From Hydrogenophaga taeniospiralis CCUG 15921 (GTDB taxonomy: Bacteria; Pseudomonadota; Gammaproteobacteria; Burkholderiales; Burkholderiaceae_C), in the NCBI RefSeq assembly GCF_001592305.1, contig NZ_BCWR01000004.1, forward strand, positions 518,572 through 582,571: DNA of 64,000 nt. The letters run 5' to 3'. Below, one piece after another: positions 27,355 to 36,354 of the stretch. Position 1 is the stretch's first letter; each line of letters opens with the position of its first letter. The position numbers were made by a program, and so were the translations under genes. The notes under the pieces were generated by a model. The model was not told the origin of the DNA. It saw only the letters and a list, made by a program, of their open reading frames with translations, and searched no databases.

Positions 27355-28611
27355 ATGACAAGAACCATCTCTGCTCAGACACTGCTCACCCGCGAGTTGC
27401 TGGAACGCCGCCGCCCGGGTTACAGCCTGGAAGCCCCCTTCTACCTCAGCGACACGGTGCTGCAGGCCGACATGGAACACATCTTCGGCAAGCACTGGCT
27501 GTTCGTCGCCGTCGAACCGCAGATCCCCGAGCCCGGCGACTACGTCGCCATTGAATTCGGCAGCAAGTCCATCCTCATCGTGCGCGACGACGACATGGGG
27601 GTGCGGGCCTTCCACAACGTCTGCCGGCACCGGGGTTCACGGCTGTGCGAGAGCCACCAGGGCCAGCTGGGCAACATCGTCTGCCCCTACCACCAGTGGA
27701 CCTACGACCTCACCGGCAAGCTGATCCACGCCAAGCACATGGGCGCCGACTTCGACCCCTCGGAAATGGGCCTCAAGACCGTGCACGTGCGCACCCTGTC
27801 GGGCCTGATCTTCATCTGCCTGGCCGACGATCCCCCGGAAGACTTCGAGCAGATGGCGGCGGAGATGACGCCCTACCTGGCACCACACCGCCTGCAGGAC
27901 TGCAAGGTGGCGGCGCAGGTGGACATCATCGAGGACTGCAACTGGAAGCTCACGATGGAGAACAACCGCGAGTGCTACCACTGCGTGGCCAACCACCCCG
28001 AGCTGACCATCTCGCTCTACGAGTTCGGTTTCGGCTACCAGCCCAGCGCAGAGAACGCCGCCGAGCAGCAGCGCTTCATCGACATCACCAACGCCGCGTG
28101 CGAACGCTGGGAAAGCATGGGCCTGCCCTCGGCCGAAATCGAACGGCTGGACGACCGCATCACCGGTTACCGCACACAGCGCCTGCCGATCGACCGCGCC
28201 GGCCAGTCGCAGACCATGAACACCGAAGTGGCGTCGAAGAAGCTGCTGGCCGACTTCACCGACCCCGCGCTGGGCGGGCTGTCCTTCTGGACCCAGCCCA
28301 ACTCCTGGCACCACTTCATGAGCGACCACATCGTCAGCTTCTCGGTGCTGCCGATCTCGGCCACCAAGACCCTGGTGCGCACCACTTGGTGTGTGCACAA
28401 GGATGCGGTGGAAGGCGTGGACTACACGGTCGAGAACCTCACCGCCGTCTGGAACGCCACCAACGCGCAGGACCGCCGCCTGGTCGAAGAGTCCCAGATC
28501 GGCATTGCCACCGGCGCCTACCAGCCCGGCCCCTACTCCCCCTACACCGAAGGGCTGGTCGAGAAGTTCTGCAACTGGTACGTCAACCGCCTGAACGCCC
28601 ACTCGCGTTGA
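27355..28611 (+). CDS. gbcA: Glycine betaine monooxygenase, Rieske oxygenase component
   Basis: GbcA, with GbcB, demethylates glycine betaine to dimethylglycine and formaldehyde using O2 and NAD(P)H. The 418-aa Rieske oxygenase has cluster ligands Cys90, His92 (VCRHRGSRLC), Cys110 and His113 (VCPYHQWTYDL). The catalytic iron site has His209 and His214 in NNRECYHCVANHPEL, with a downstream carboxylate expected. Length and motifs fit the aromatic-ring-hydroxylase-like subfamily that attacks quaternary amines. GAAGGGAC lies about 8 bases before ATG 27355. It directly follows etfB, so betaine and dimethylglycine demethylation share one operon. Confidence 0.93.
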   Translation: MTRTISAQTLLTRELLERRRPGYSLEAPFYLSDTVLQADMEHIFGKHWLFVAVEPQIPEPGDYVAIEFGSKSILIVRDDDMGVRAFHNVCRHRGSRLCESHQGQLGNIVCPYHQWTYDLTGKLIHAKHMGADFDPSEMGLKTVHVRTLSGLIFICLADDPPEDFEQMAAEMTPYLAPHRLQDCKVAAQVDIIEDCNWKLTMENNRECYHCVANHPELTISLYEFGFGYQPSAENAAEQQRFIDITNAACERWESMGLPSAEIERLDDRITGYRTQRLPIDRAGQSQTMNTEVASKKLLADFTDPALGGLSFWTQPNSWHHFMSDHIVSFSVLPISATKTLVRTTWCVHKDAVEGVDYTVENLTAVWNATNAQDRRLVEESQIGIATGAYQPGPYSPYTEGLVEKFCNWYVNRLNAHSR

Positions 28612-28647
28612 CCGCCCGATCACCCACCACGCGCCAGCATCCTCCCC

Positions 28648-29739
28648 ATGGTCACCCCCTCCCACGCGCACGACCTTGCCGCGCCGCCCCCGGCGGTGTG
28701 GAACTCTGATCGGGACGACACCCTGCGTTGCGTACAGGTTCGACAGGAGACACACGACGTCAAGACCTTCGTGCTCTCGGCCAATGGTCCCCGCCACTTC
28801 CGCTACCTGCCGGGACAATTCATCACCCTCGAACTGGACATCGGCGGGCGCAAGGTCAACCGCTGCTACACGCTGTCGAGCACACCCACCCGCCCCGATC
28901 TGGTGAGCATCACCGTCAAGCGCGTGCCGGGTGGCCCGGTGTCCAACTGGTTGCACGACCACCTGTCCGTCGGCATGACCCTGGGCGCGATCGGTCCGTC
29001 GGGCGATTTCAGCTGCTTCCACCACGCACCCGCACCGCGTTACCTCTTCCTCTCGGGTGGCAGCGGCATCACACCGCTGATGTCGATGACGCGCGCGCTG
29101 CACGACCTCGGCAGCCAGGCCGACATCGTGTTCACCCATTGCGCCCGCTCGCCGGTCGACCTGATCTTCCCCGAAGAACTCACGCTGATGGCGCGCAACA
29201 TGGCGAAGCTCCGGCTGGCCATGGTGTGCGAGCAGCATGCCCCGGGCAGCGCGTACGCCGGGCACCTCGGCCGCATGGACGCGGCGCGCCTGGCGCACAT
29301 CGCGCCCGACTTCATGGCGCGCGACATCTACACCTGCGGCCCGGCACCGTTCATGGCCGCGATCCGTCAGCTCCTGTCGGTCGCGGGTTACGACATGGCG
29401 CGCTACCGGGAAGAGAGTTTCTCGTTTGCCGCGCCAGCCTTGCCCGAACCGGCCCCTCAGGCCGAGGGCACGTCGGCTGTGCACAACATCGTGCTGCAGA
29501 CCAGCGGCCAGACCTTCTCGTGCCGCAGCGATCAGACGCTGCTGCAAGCGGCCCAGGCGGCGGGCCTGCGTCTGCCCTCCTCCTGCAGCAACGGCGTGTG
29601 CGGCACCTGCAAGACACGCAAGAAGTCCGGTGAAGTCGAGATGAAACACAACGGCGGCATCCGGCCACGCGAGGTCGATCAGGGCTGGATCCTGCCCTGC
29701 TGCAGCAAGCCGCTCAGCGATGTCGCACTGGAACGGTGA
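28648..29739 (+). CDS. gbcB: Glycine betaine monooxygenase, reductase component
   Basis: This 363-aa ferredoxin:NAD(P)H reductase supplies electrons to GbcA. Order of domains: an FAD-binding barrel with RCYTLSS (72-78), an NAD(P)-binding region with SGGSGITPLMSM (136-147), and a C-terminal plant-type 2Fe-2S ferredoxin domain with Cys313, Cys318, Cys321 (SSCSNGVCGTCKTR) and Cys351. All ligands are present. It lies 36 bases after gbcA. In pseudomonads gbcA and gbcB are separate units; here they are adjacent and co-directional. Confidence 0.92.
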   Translation: MVTPSHAHDLAAPPPAVWNSDRDDTLRCVQVRQETHDVKTFVLSANGPRHFRYLPGQFITLELDIGGRKVNRCYTLSSTPTRPDLVSITVKRVPGGPVSNWLHDHLSVGMTLGAIGPSGDFSCFHHAPAPRYLFLSGGSGITPLMSMTRALHDLGSQADIVFTHCARSPVDLIFPEELTLMARNMAKLRLAMVCEQHAPGSAYAGHLGRMDAARLAHIAPDFMARDIYTCGPAPFMAAIRQLLSVAGYDMARYREESFSFAAPALPEPAPQAEGTSAVHNIVLQTSGQTFSCRSDQTLLQAAQAAGLRLPSSCSNGVCGTCKTRKKSGEVEMKHNGGIRPREVDQGWILPCCSKPLSDVALER

Positions 29740-29933
29740 GTGCGGAACATGCATGCACGGTTTCAGTCACCCCGAACCTCCGCGACACCGCCGAGACCGT
29801 GCACCGACGCGTCACTGGGGCTTGTCCCATACCCGAAACCCCCGACTTGACAGAGGATCGGTGGCCACGTCGATGGCATGCAGCTTGCTCATAAAAAAAA
29901 CAGTTCCCGACAGAAGACAACCAGAGGCCCACG

Positions 29934-30971
29934 ATGCAACAACCCAAAGTCAGCGTTCGAAGTCTGTACAAGATCTTCGGCAACAACATTGCAGAAGCAC
30001 AGAAGCTGCTGGCCCAGGGGCTCAGCAAAGACGAAGTGTTTTCGAAGACCGGCCATGTGGTCGGTGTGAACAACGTCAGCTTTGACGTGGCGCCCGGCGA
30101 TATCTATGTGCTGATGGGGCTGTCGGGTTCGGGCAAGTCCACCCTGATCCGGCTCATCAACCGCCTGGTCGAGCCCTCGTCCGGCTCCATCAACATCGAC
30201 GGTGAAGACATCGCTGCCTTGCCGCCACACGCGCTGGTCAAGTGGCGGCGCCGACGGGTCGCGATGGTGTTTCAATCGTTCGCCCTGATGCCGCACCGCA
30301 GCGTGCTGGACAACGCGGCCTTCGGTCTTGAGATGGCGGGCACCCCACGCAAGGCGCGCGAGGAACGCGCGATGGCCGTGCTGAGCCAGGTCGGCTTGCA
30401 GACCTATGCAGGCAAGTACCCGGCACAGCTTTCGGGCGGCATGCAGCAACGGGTGGGGCTGGCCCGGGCGCTGGCGGTGGACCCGGACATCCTGCTGATG
30501 GACGAGGCCTTCTCGGCCCTCGATCCCCTCAAGCGTGTCGAGATGCAGTCCCTGATGCTGGACCTGCAACGCGAGCACCGGCGCACGGTCATTTTTGTGT
30601 CGCACGACCTCGAGGAGGCGCTTCGCATCGGGAGCCGGATCGGCATCATGGAAGGCGGCAATCTCGTGCAGGAGGGCACGGCCCACGAGATCATCACCCG
30701 GCCGGCCAACGACTACGTGCGCCGCTTCTTCAAGGGCGTGGACACCTCGCGCTACCTGACAGCCGGGGACCTGCTGGACCCTTCGCTGCAGGGTCACACG
30801 TTCAGCGACCACCACCGCATGTCCTCCCGGACACCCCTTCCCGAGGCCATGAAGATCGTGCTGGGCATCGAGCACCCGGTGGGCGTGTTCGACGAAACCA
30901 ACCGCTTGCTGGGCGGCATTTCCGCCCGCAGCCTGCTCCAGAAAATCGCTCAAGAGGCCCGCCATGTCTGA
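29934..30971 (+). CDS. proV: Quaternary-amine (choline/betaine) ABC transporter ATPase
   Basis: This 345-aa ATPase belongs to the ProV/OpuAA/CbcV family. An N-terminal extension ([20 protein letters not shown]) is typical of this family. Walker A is at 62-70 (GLSGSGKST), the Q-loop is [10 protein letters not shown], the signature LSGGMQQR is at 166-173 and Walker B ILLMDE at 186-191. The C-terminus has only one short CBS-like segment, so it is shorter than the about 400-aa E. coli ProV. Loss of the full CBS pair may mean that osmotic gating is absent and the transporter serves nutrition. It follows a 194-base spacer that may hold a promoter. The next gene overlaps its end by 8 bases. Confidence 0.9.
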   Translation: MQQPKVSVRSLYKIFGNNIAEAQKLLAQGLSKDEVFSKTGHVVGVNNVSFDVAPGDIYVLMGLSGSGKSTLIRLINRLVEPSSGSINIDGEDIAALPPHALVKWRRRRVAMVFQSFALMPHRSVLDNAAFGLEMAGTPRKAREERAMAVLSQVGLQTYAGKYPAQLSGGMQQRVGLARALAVDPDILLMDEAFSALDPLKRVEMQSLMLDLQREHRRTVIFVSHDLEEALRIGSRIGIMEGGNLVQEGTAHEIITRPANDYVRRFFKGVDTSRYLTAGDLLDPSLQGHTFSDHHRMSSRTPLPEAMKIVLGIEHPVGVFDETNRLLGGISARSLLQKIAQEARHV

Positions 30972-31836
30972 TCTGCTTTCACAGGTAACCCAGGCCTCCG
31001 AGAACATGCTGCCTCTCGGGCAATGGGTCAACGCCGGGGTGAAGCTGCTGCTGGACAACGGCGCCGCCCTGTTCGACGCCATCGGCCTCGTGGTCGAACA
31101 GTTCGCCCAATGGGTCGAGACCGCCATGCTGGCCATCCCCTTCTGGCTCGTGATCCTGGTCGCGGTGGGGGTCAGCGTCCGCAGGGTGAGCTGGCGGTTC
31201 GGCACGTTCGTGGCGCTGGCTCTGATGCTGATCGTCGTGACCGGGTTCTGGTTGCAGACCATGGTCACCCTGGCGCTCACGCTCTCGGCCACCTTCATCA
31301 GCCTGTTCTATGGCATCCCGCTGGGAATCTGGTGCTCGCGTGCGCCCCGCGTCAATGCGGTCGTGCGGCCCATGCTCGACTTCATGCAGACCATGCCGGC
31401 CTTTGTCTACCTGATACCGGCCGCCATGCTGTTCGGTCTGGGGCGCGTGCCCGGCATCCTGGCGACGGTGATCTTCGCCATGCCACCGGTGGTGCGCCTG
31501 ACCAGCCTGGGCATCCGCCAGGTGAGTGCCGAGCAGGTGGAAGCCGGCAATGCCTTCGGTTGCACATCGACCCAGCTGCTGTTCAAGGTGCAGTTGCCGA
31601 TTGCCCTGCCCACCATCATGGCCGGCGTCAACCAGACCATCATGATGGCGCTCTCGATGGTGATCATCGCCTCGATGGTCGGCGCCGGCGGTCTGGGCAA
31701 CGACGTGCTCGCCAGCATCCAGCGGCTGGACATCGGCCTGGGTTTCGAGAGCGGGCTGGCCGTGGTGCTGCTGGCCATCATCCTGGACCGCATCACCGAA
31801 AGTTTCGGTGCCGGCCGCGAAAGCAACAAGGGCTGA
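30964..31836 (+). CDS. proW: Quaternary-amine ABC transporter permease
   Basis: This 290-aa inner-membrane permease has about six hydrophobic helices. It carries the binding-protein-dependent transport signature near residues 185-215 ([20 protein letters not shown], followed by [20 protein letters not shown]), which docks to ProV. It has the N-terminal amphipathic part seen in ProW/CbcW. Translation is coupled to proV (8-base overlap). No binding protein gene follows. The two in the island are at 16.3 and 19.7 kb, so a shared core transporter is likely. Confidence 0.9.
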   Translation: MSDLLSQVTQASENMLPLGQWVNAGVKLLLDNGAALFDAIGLVVEQFAQWVETAMLAIPFWLVILVAVGVSVRRVSWRFGTFVALALMLIVVTGFWLQTMVTLALTLSATFISLFYGIPLGIWCSRAPRVNAVVRPMLDFMQTMPAFVYLIPAAMLFGLGRVPGILATVIFAMPPVVRLTSLGIRQVSAEQVEAGNAFGCTSTQLLFKVQLPIALPTIMAGVNQTIMMALSMVIIASMVGAGGLGNDVLASIQRLDIGLGFESGLAVVLLAIILDRITESFGAGRESNKG

Positions 31837-31855
31837 ACGCCCTCAGGAGCGCCCC

Positions 31856-32926
31856 ATGACACGCCCCCCGCCTGAGCCCTTGTCACCCGGCGCCGTCCAC
31901 CGGGAGCCCCCCTCCCCGGAAGGCTTTCACGTGGGGTTCGTCCTGCTCCAGGACTTCTCCATGATCGCGTTTGCCAACGCGGTCGAGACGCTGCGCATGG
32001 CCAACTACATCAGCCGGCGCACCCTGTACCGATGGACCGTCGTGGAACCCGAGAAGTCGCCACCCGTGGCGAGCAATGGATTGACCATTTCCCCGGTCGG
32101 CGGTGTGGAGGACCTGGCCACCTGCGACGCGGTGTTCGTCTGCGGGGGCCTCAACATCCGACAGGTCACCAATGAAGCCGTGCGCAGGCTGCTGCGCCAA
32201 TGTGCCGCCAAGGGCGCCGTCATGGGTGCGCTGTGCACGGGCTCGTTTGCCCTGGCCAGCGCGGGTCTGCTGGACGGATACCGTTGTGCCATCCACTGGG
32301 AGAACCTGGCGGCGATCAGCGAAGAGTTCCCCAAGGTCCGGTTCACGCCGGAGGTCTTCATCTTTGATCGCGACCGCATCACCTGCTCGGGCGGCACCGC
32401 GCCGCTGCACCTGATGCTGCATCTGATCCGCGGACACCATGACGCCAAGCTGGTGATGGCGATCTCCGAGCAGTTCATCGTGGAGCGGCTGCGCGCCAGC
32501 AGCGACCGCCAGCGCATCCCGCAACCCGAGTGCATCGGCCCGGGCTATCAGCACCTGACCGAAGCCGCGGAGATCATGGCGGCGAACATCGAAGAGCCTT
32601 TGTCGCTGATCGATCTGGCCGGCCTGGTCGGGCTGTCGCTGCGGCAGCTCGAGCGCCTGTTCAATCGCTACTTCAGCATGAACCCGGCCCAGTACTACCT
32701 GAACCTTCGCCTGCGCCGCGCCCAGGAATTGCTGACGCACACCAGCCTGCCGATCATGCAGGTCACGGTGGCGTGCGGCTTTCAGTCGTCCTCGCATTTC
32801 TGCAAGGCCTATCGCTGCCTGTTCGGCCATGCGCCCAGCGACGAACGCCGGCGTCAGGCGGCCGAGGCAGGCACGGGACGCGCACCCCAGGACAGACGCC
32901 CACCCGAACTGGTCCGGGCGGCGTGA
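31856..32926 (+). CDS. gbdR: GbdR-type AraC-family transcriptional activator
   Basis: This 356-aa regulator has an N-terminal DJ-1/PfpI (GATase1-like) sensor domain (HVGFVLLQDFSMIAFANAVE; GALCTGSFALASAGLL with a Cys at the nucleophile position). The C-terminal AraC pair of helix-turn-helices reads PLSLIDLAGLVGLSLRQLER and VTVACGFQSSSHFCKAYRCL. This domain order matches GbdR, which activates betaine and dimethylglycine catabolic genes when these ligands are present, and CdhR/ArgR-like relatives. ATG 31856 was chosen: CAGGAG is 6-11 bases upstream. It sits 19 bases after proW inside the catabolic arm, so autoregulation is plausible. GbdR is the best fit because of its location. Confidence 0.85.
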   Translation: MTRPPPEPLSPGAVHREPPSPEGFHVGFVLLQDFSMIAFANAVETLRMANYISRRTLYRWTVVEPEKSPPVASNGLTISPVGGVEDLATCDAVFVCGGLNIRQVTNEAVRRLLRQCAAKGAVMGALCTGSFALASAGLLDGYRCAIHWENLAAISEEFPKVRFTPEVFIFDRDRITCSGGTAPLHLMLHLIRGHHDAKLVMAISEQFIVERLRASSDRQRIPQPECIGPGYQHLTEAAEIMAANIEEPLSLIDLAGLVGLSLRQLERLFNRYFSMNPAQYYLNLRLRRAQELLTHTSLPIMQVTVACGFQSSSHFCKAYRCLFGHAPSDERRRQAAEAGTGRAPQDRRPPELVRAA

Positions 32927-33116
32927 CACTCGGGCGGGCGCCTGGGCCCTCCCTTGCCGACACAACACAATTTGGCGTCGCACGGGATCAATTCCTCCCT
33001 CTCCGATCTGTGACAGTTCCCCACGGGTCATCCCCACGCGCCGCGTGGATGGCCCGAGGGTGGCAGCAACCGCTGGCCACCCAACGTGGAACAACCAACC
33101 AACAGAGGAGACAGCC

Positions 33117-34319
33117 ATGTCAGACAACCGAGGCGTCGTGTATCTGGGCCAGGGTCAGGTCGAAGTCCAGTCCATCCCTTTCCCCAAACTGCTGAGCCCG
33201 CTGGGGCGAACCGCCGAACACGGCGTGATCCTGAAGGTGCTCACCACCAACATCTGTGGCTCGGACCAGCACATGGTGCGTGGCCGCACCACGGCAACGA
33301 CCGGGCTCGTGCTGGGTCATGAAATCACGGGCGAGGTGCTCGAAGTCGGTCGCGATGTGGAGACGCTCCAGCGCGGCGACATCGTGTCGGTGCCGTTCAA
33401 CGTGGCCTGCGGACGCTGCCGCACCTGCAAGGAACAACACACCGGTGTCTGCCTGAGTGTGAATCCGTCTCGCGCCGGCGGCGCCTACGGCTATGTCGAC
33501 ATGGGCGGCTGGATCGGCGGGCAGGCCGAGTACGTGATGGTGCCCTACGCAGACTTCAACCTGCTGAAGTTCCCCGATCGCGAACAGGCGTTCGAGAAGA
33601 TCCGTGACCTGACCTGCCTCTCCGACATCCTTCCCACGGGCTACCACGGCGCCGTGACGGCCGGGGTCGGCACCGGCAGCACCGTGTACGTGGCCGGTGC
33701 CGGACCCGTGGGCCTCGCTGCGGCGGCATCCGCACGCCTTCTGGGCGCGGCCGTGGTGATCGTCGGCGATGTCAATCCCGCGCGCCTGGTCCATGCGCGC
33801 CATGTGGGTTTCGAGACGGTGGACCTGTCCCGGGACGCCACGCTCGGTGAACAGATTGCCCAGATTCTGGGAACACCGGAGGTGGACTGCGCCATCGACG
33901 CCGTGGGTTTTGAGGCGCGCGGCCATGGCCATGCCGGGTCGCAGGAGGATGCCCCTGCCACGGTGCTCAACGCTCTGATGGAAGTCACGCGGGCCGCGGG
34001 CAAGATCGGCATTCCCGGCTTGTACGTCACGGAGGACCCTGGCGCCACCGACAAGGCAGCGAAACAAGGTTCACTGAGCATCCGCCTGGGCCTCGGCTGG
34101 GCCAAGTCGCACAGCTTTTTCACCGGACAGACGCCGGTCATGAAGTACAACCGCGCACTGATGCAAGCGATTCTGTGGGACCGGATCCACATCGCCGACA
34201 TCGTGGGCGTCGAGGTGATTTCTCTCAACAACGCGCCCAAGGGCTATGCGGCATTCGACGCCGGCGCGCCGAAGAAGTTTGTCATCGATCCCCATGACCA
34301 GCTGAAGCTGGCCGCCTGA
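33117..34319 (+). CDS. fdhA: Glutathione-independent formaldehyde dehydrogenase
   Basis: This 400-aa zinc medium-chain dehydrogenase oxidises formaldehyde to formate with NAD. The catalytic zinc is held by Cys47 (TTNICGSDQHMVRG) and His68 (GHEITGE), and structural zinc by Cys98, Cys101, Cys104 and Cys112 (ACGRCRTCKEQHTGVC). The nucleotide fold is VYVAGAGPVGLAAAASARLL. Size and sequence match Pseudomonas putida FdhA. It removes formaldehyde released by GbcAB and DgcAB. The 190-base spacer before it probably has its own promoter; AGAGGAG lies 9 bases upstream of the ATG. It ends the rightward arm. Confidence 0.94.
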   Translation: MSDNRGVVYLGQGQVEVQSIPFPKLLSPLGRTAEHGVILKVLTTNICGSDQHMVRGRTTATTGLVLGHEITGEVLEVGRDVETLQRGDIVSVPFNVACGRCRTCKEQHTGVCLSVNPSRAGGAYGYVDMGGWIGGQAEYVMVPYADFNLLKFPDREQAFEKIRDLTCLSDILPTGYHGAVTAGVGTGSTVYVAGAGPVGLAAAASARLLGAAVVIVGDVNPARLVHARHVGFETVDLSRDATLGEQIAQILGTPEVDCAIDAVGFEARGHGHAGSQEDAPATVLNALMEVTRAAGKIGIPGLYVTEDPGATDKAAKQGSLSIRLGLGWAKSHSFFTGQTPVMKYNRALMQAILWDRIHIADIVGVEVISLNNAPKGYAAFDAGAPKKFVIDPHDQLKLAA

Positions 34320-34336
34320 TCCTCACCAGGCCAGGC

Positions 34337-34368
34337 TCCCCACCGTCGGTGCCCCGCCATGGTGGGGA
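34337..34368. terminator. Candidate bidirectional terminator between convergent genes
   Basis: TCCCCACC (34337-34344) and GGTGGGGA (34361-34368) form a perfect 8-bp stem with a 16-base loop, 17 bases after the fdhA stop. There is no clear T-run. The genes converge here (fdhA rightward, transglutaminase-like gene leftward). The rest of 34320-34497 shows no gene. Confidence 0.4.
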
Positions 34369-34497
34369 ACCTCGAAGCCGGAAATCGCCGTCATCTGAAA
34401 TCGGATGCATCAACCCACGCCGCGGCGGGTGTTGTGCAGAGCTTCGTTGGCAACAAGGGTGGCGACTGACTTTAGGGTCTTTACCCATGGCATGCGA

Positions 34498-35394
34498 TCA
34501 GACCGTGACCTCCACATCGCCCGCCACCTTGTACCGGTGCGCCGATCCCATGTCATTCGTGACCTGATCGCGGTAGACCTCGAATGGGACGTACTGCTTG
34601 TGTGATGGCATCCATTGCCCTTTTTGGGCATCCAGAATGCGCCAGCCCCCGTCCAGCAGCACCTCGGCCCAGTTGTGATAGTCCACGGCGCGCAGCAGGG
34701 CGTCGCGATCCACCACATATCCCCCCAGCATGCGTGCCGGGATGCCATTGGCTCTTGAAAGCGCGACCACCAACGCGGCGTACTCGGTGCAATCTCCCGT
34801 CTTCGTGCGCAGCGCATGCAGGGCCCCCCGATCCTGGGGCACGTAGCCTTCGTAGGTCATTTCTTCTTTGACCCATTGGTAAATGGATCGCAGGGTTTCC
34901 ATCTCCGTGGACCTGCGCAACCGATTGCCCAGCGTCAGGATTTCGGGGGCGTCGGATTCGACGAACAGCCCTGGTCGCAACCATCGGTGTGGATCGTCGG
35001 AGGCATGAGCACACGGGATCTCGCTCTGCCTGACAAGCACCGAGATGCCGACCGTTTGGCTTCCATACGCGGGAAAACGATCGAAACGCAGCGAGAGCAC
35101 CTGATGACCCCAGGCGTCCATCGTCATCTGATGTTCCACAGATGCCGTCACCTGGGACAGCGTCTGCCCCGAATCCGTCATGGGCAGATAGCACCAGAAG
35201 CGCTGGTCACGCAACTCGCGAGGAAGCGGGTTGTGGAACAGCACCTGCATTCGCAAGCGCCGGTCCTGCGTCAAGCCATCCCCCGCCCGGTCGGATGGGC
35301 AACTGGAAGCCACCGCAGCCAGCAAAGGGCCACCGTGAAGCACACCGGCCCCCGCCGCTGCGGTCAACAGAAGCGCGCGCCGACTCTGCGACAT
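34498..35394 (-). CDS. Exported transglutaminase-like superfamily protein
   Basis: This 298-aa protein has a signal sequence with an Arg pair (SQSRRALLLTAAAGAGVLHG, cut near LLAAVA). Its C-terminal transglutaminase-like core has the complete triad: Cys202 (TKTGDCTEYAALVVALSRAN), His240 (DYHNWAEVLLDGG) and Asp255 (WRILDAQ). The family includes peptidases, amidases and true transglutaminases; bacterial members often process or cross-link surface proteins. ATG 35394 follows the rhodanese-like stop by two bases; a TTG overlapping that stop is an alternative. It is the last gene of the secretion train, so an action on the exported giant proteins is an attractive but untested idea. Confidence 0.75.
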   Translation of the reverse strand: MSQSRRALLLTAAAGAGVLHGGPLLAAVASSCPSDRAGDGLTQDRRLRMQVLFHNPLPRELRDQRFWCYLPMTDSGQTLSQVTASVEHQMTMDAWGHQVLSLRFDRFPAYGSQTVGISVLVRQSEIPCAHASDDPHRWLRPGLFVESDAPEILTLGNRLRRSTEMETLRSIYQWVKEEMTYEGYVPQDRGALHALRTKTGDCTEYAALVVALSRANGIPARMLGGYVVDRDALLRAVDYHNWAEVLLDGGWRILDAQKGQWMPSHKQYVPFEVYRDQVTNDMGSAHRYKVAGDVEVTV

Positions 35395-35396
35395 GT

Positions 35397-36353
35397 TCAA
35401 CCGAGACAGGCGGTCTTCTTGGGACCGCGTTCATGGGATTTCCACACCGCGTTCTGCTTCGCGATTTCTCGCGTGTAGTCCGCATAGGAACCCGGGTAGA
35501 TTAGCAGTGGTGTGGGGCTCACGGCCTTCTGCAGCTTGAGCAAGGCTTCGTCACCCAGCTCCTTGGACGTCAACAAGACGACCGCCATCGGCGTCCTGGG
35601 GGTCTTCTTGTCCACAGAGACGTAGGCTGAAAGCGCTTTTTTCAGATCCTGCTCATGGACTGCCGGCAACGGCCGCACATGCCGCATGTCCTTGAGAAAT
35701 TCGGACCGATCGGCACCGGCCAACACCAACACCTGTGGCTGCCTGCCGAGGTACCAGGCCTCAGGAGCGGTCAGTCTGACCAGGTCGCTCAATCGGTCGG
35801 CCACGCCACGCAAGCTGGCCCCGTCTCTCACCAAGCCCAGCGCGCCCCCCTGCATGACCACCACATGCCGGTACCCCTTCCGCTTGAGCCTGCCGCACAC
35901 CATGGCCAGTTGCAGGTCATCGGTGCCTCCACCCATCAGGACAACGTTTTTGTCACGCCAGTACGGCTTGGCCAGCAGCTCGGCCTCGTTGGACGAGATG
36001 GCGCCCTCGACGTGAAACTGTTCGTACTTCGCGCGCGAACGCAGATCGAACAAGACGGACGTTGATGGATGCCACTCCGCCTGCACGTCAGCAGGGGAGC
36101 GAACACAACCCAGATCCGCTTCGGAGGCCACCTCTCCCGACGCCAGCAGTGCAGCCGTCTCCGGCGCGTCTCTTCGGCACATGGAACCGGCCCTCGGCAA
36201 CTCCTTGAGAACCTTGGGCAGCTCACTCGGCGAGAGAGCTTGTGCATCGGCCAGGGACGCGAAGGTCACGATGACGATCGACAGGAGCAGCTGTCGAAAC
36301 TCACGTGGCCAGAGTCGATCGGTAGAAACGCTCAACATCGGTGGATGGGTCAT
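35397..36353 (-). CDS. Exported rhodanese-like domain protein, probably catalytically inactive
   Basis: This 318-aa protein has an N-terminal signal/anchor (REFRQLLLSIVIVTFASLAD). A rhodanese-like domain at about 95-165 follows: VLFDLRSRAKYEQFHVEGAI is the typical CH2A region, but the active loop reads VVLMGGGTDDLQ (137-148), with no Cys. Sulfur transfer is therefore unlikely and a binding role is favoured. A second alpha/beta part follows (PQVLVLAGADRSEF ... AVVLLTSKELGDE). ATG 36353 lies just after the upstream stop (TGATATG arrangement), supporting this start. It is cotranscribed with pilin-like genes; its job in the machine is unknown. Confidence 0.65.
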   Translation of the reverse strand: MTHPPMLSVSTDRLWPREFRQLLLSIVIVTFASLADAQALSPSELPKVLKELPRAGSMCRRDAPETAALLASGEVASEADLGCVRSPADVQAEWHPSTSVLFDLRSRAKYEQFHVEGAISSNEAELLAKPYWRDKNVVLMGGGTDDLQLAMVCGRLKRKGYRHVVVMQGGALGLVRDGASLRGVADRLSDLVRLTAPEAWYLGRQPQVLVLAGADRSEFLKDMRHVRPLPAVHEQDLKKALSAYVSVDKKTPRTPMAVVLLTSKELGDEALLKLQKAVSPTPLLIYPGSYADYTREIAKQNAVWKSHERGPKKTACLG

Positions 36354-36354
36354 A

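Noticed and set aside
34405..34605. Small plus-strand frame after fdhA
   Set aside because: Most of it is opposite the transglutaminase-like gene; no ribosome binding site and no recognisable sequence.
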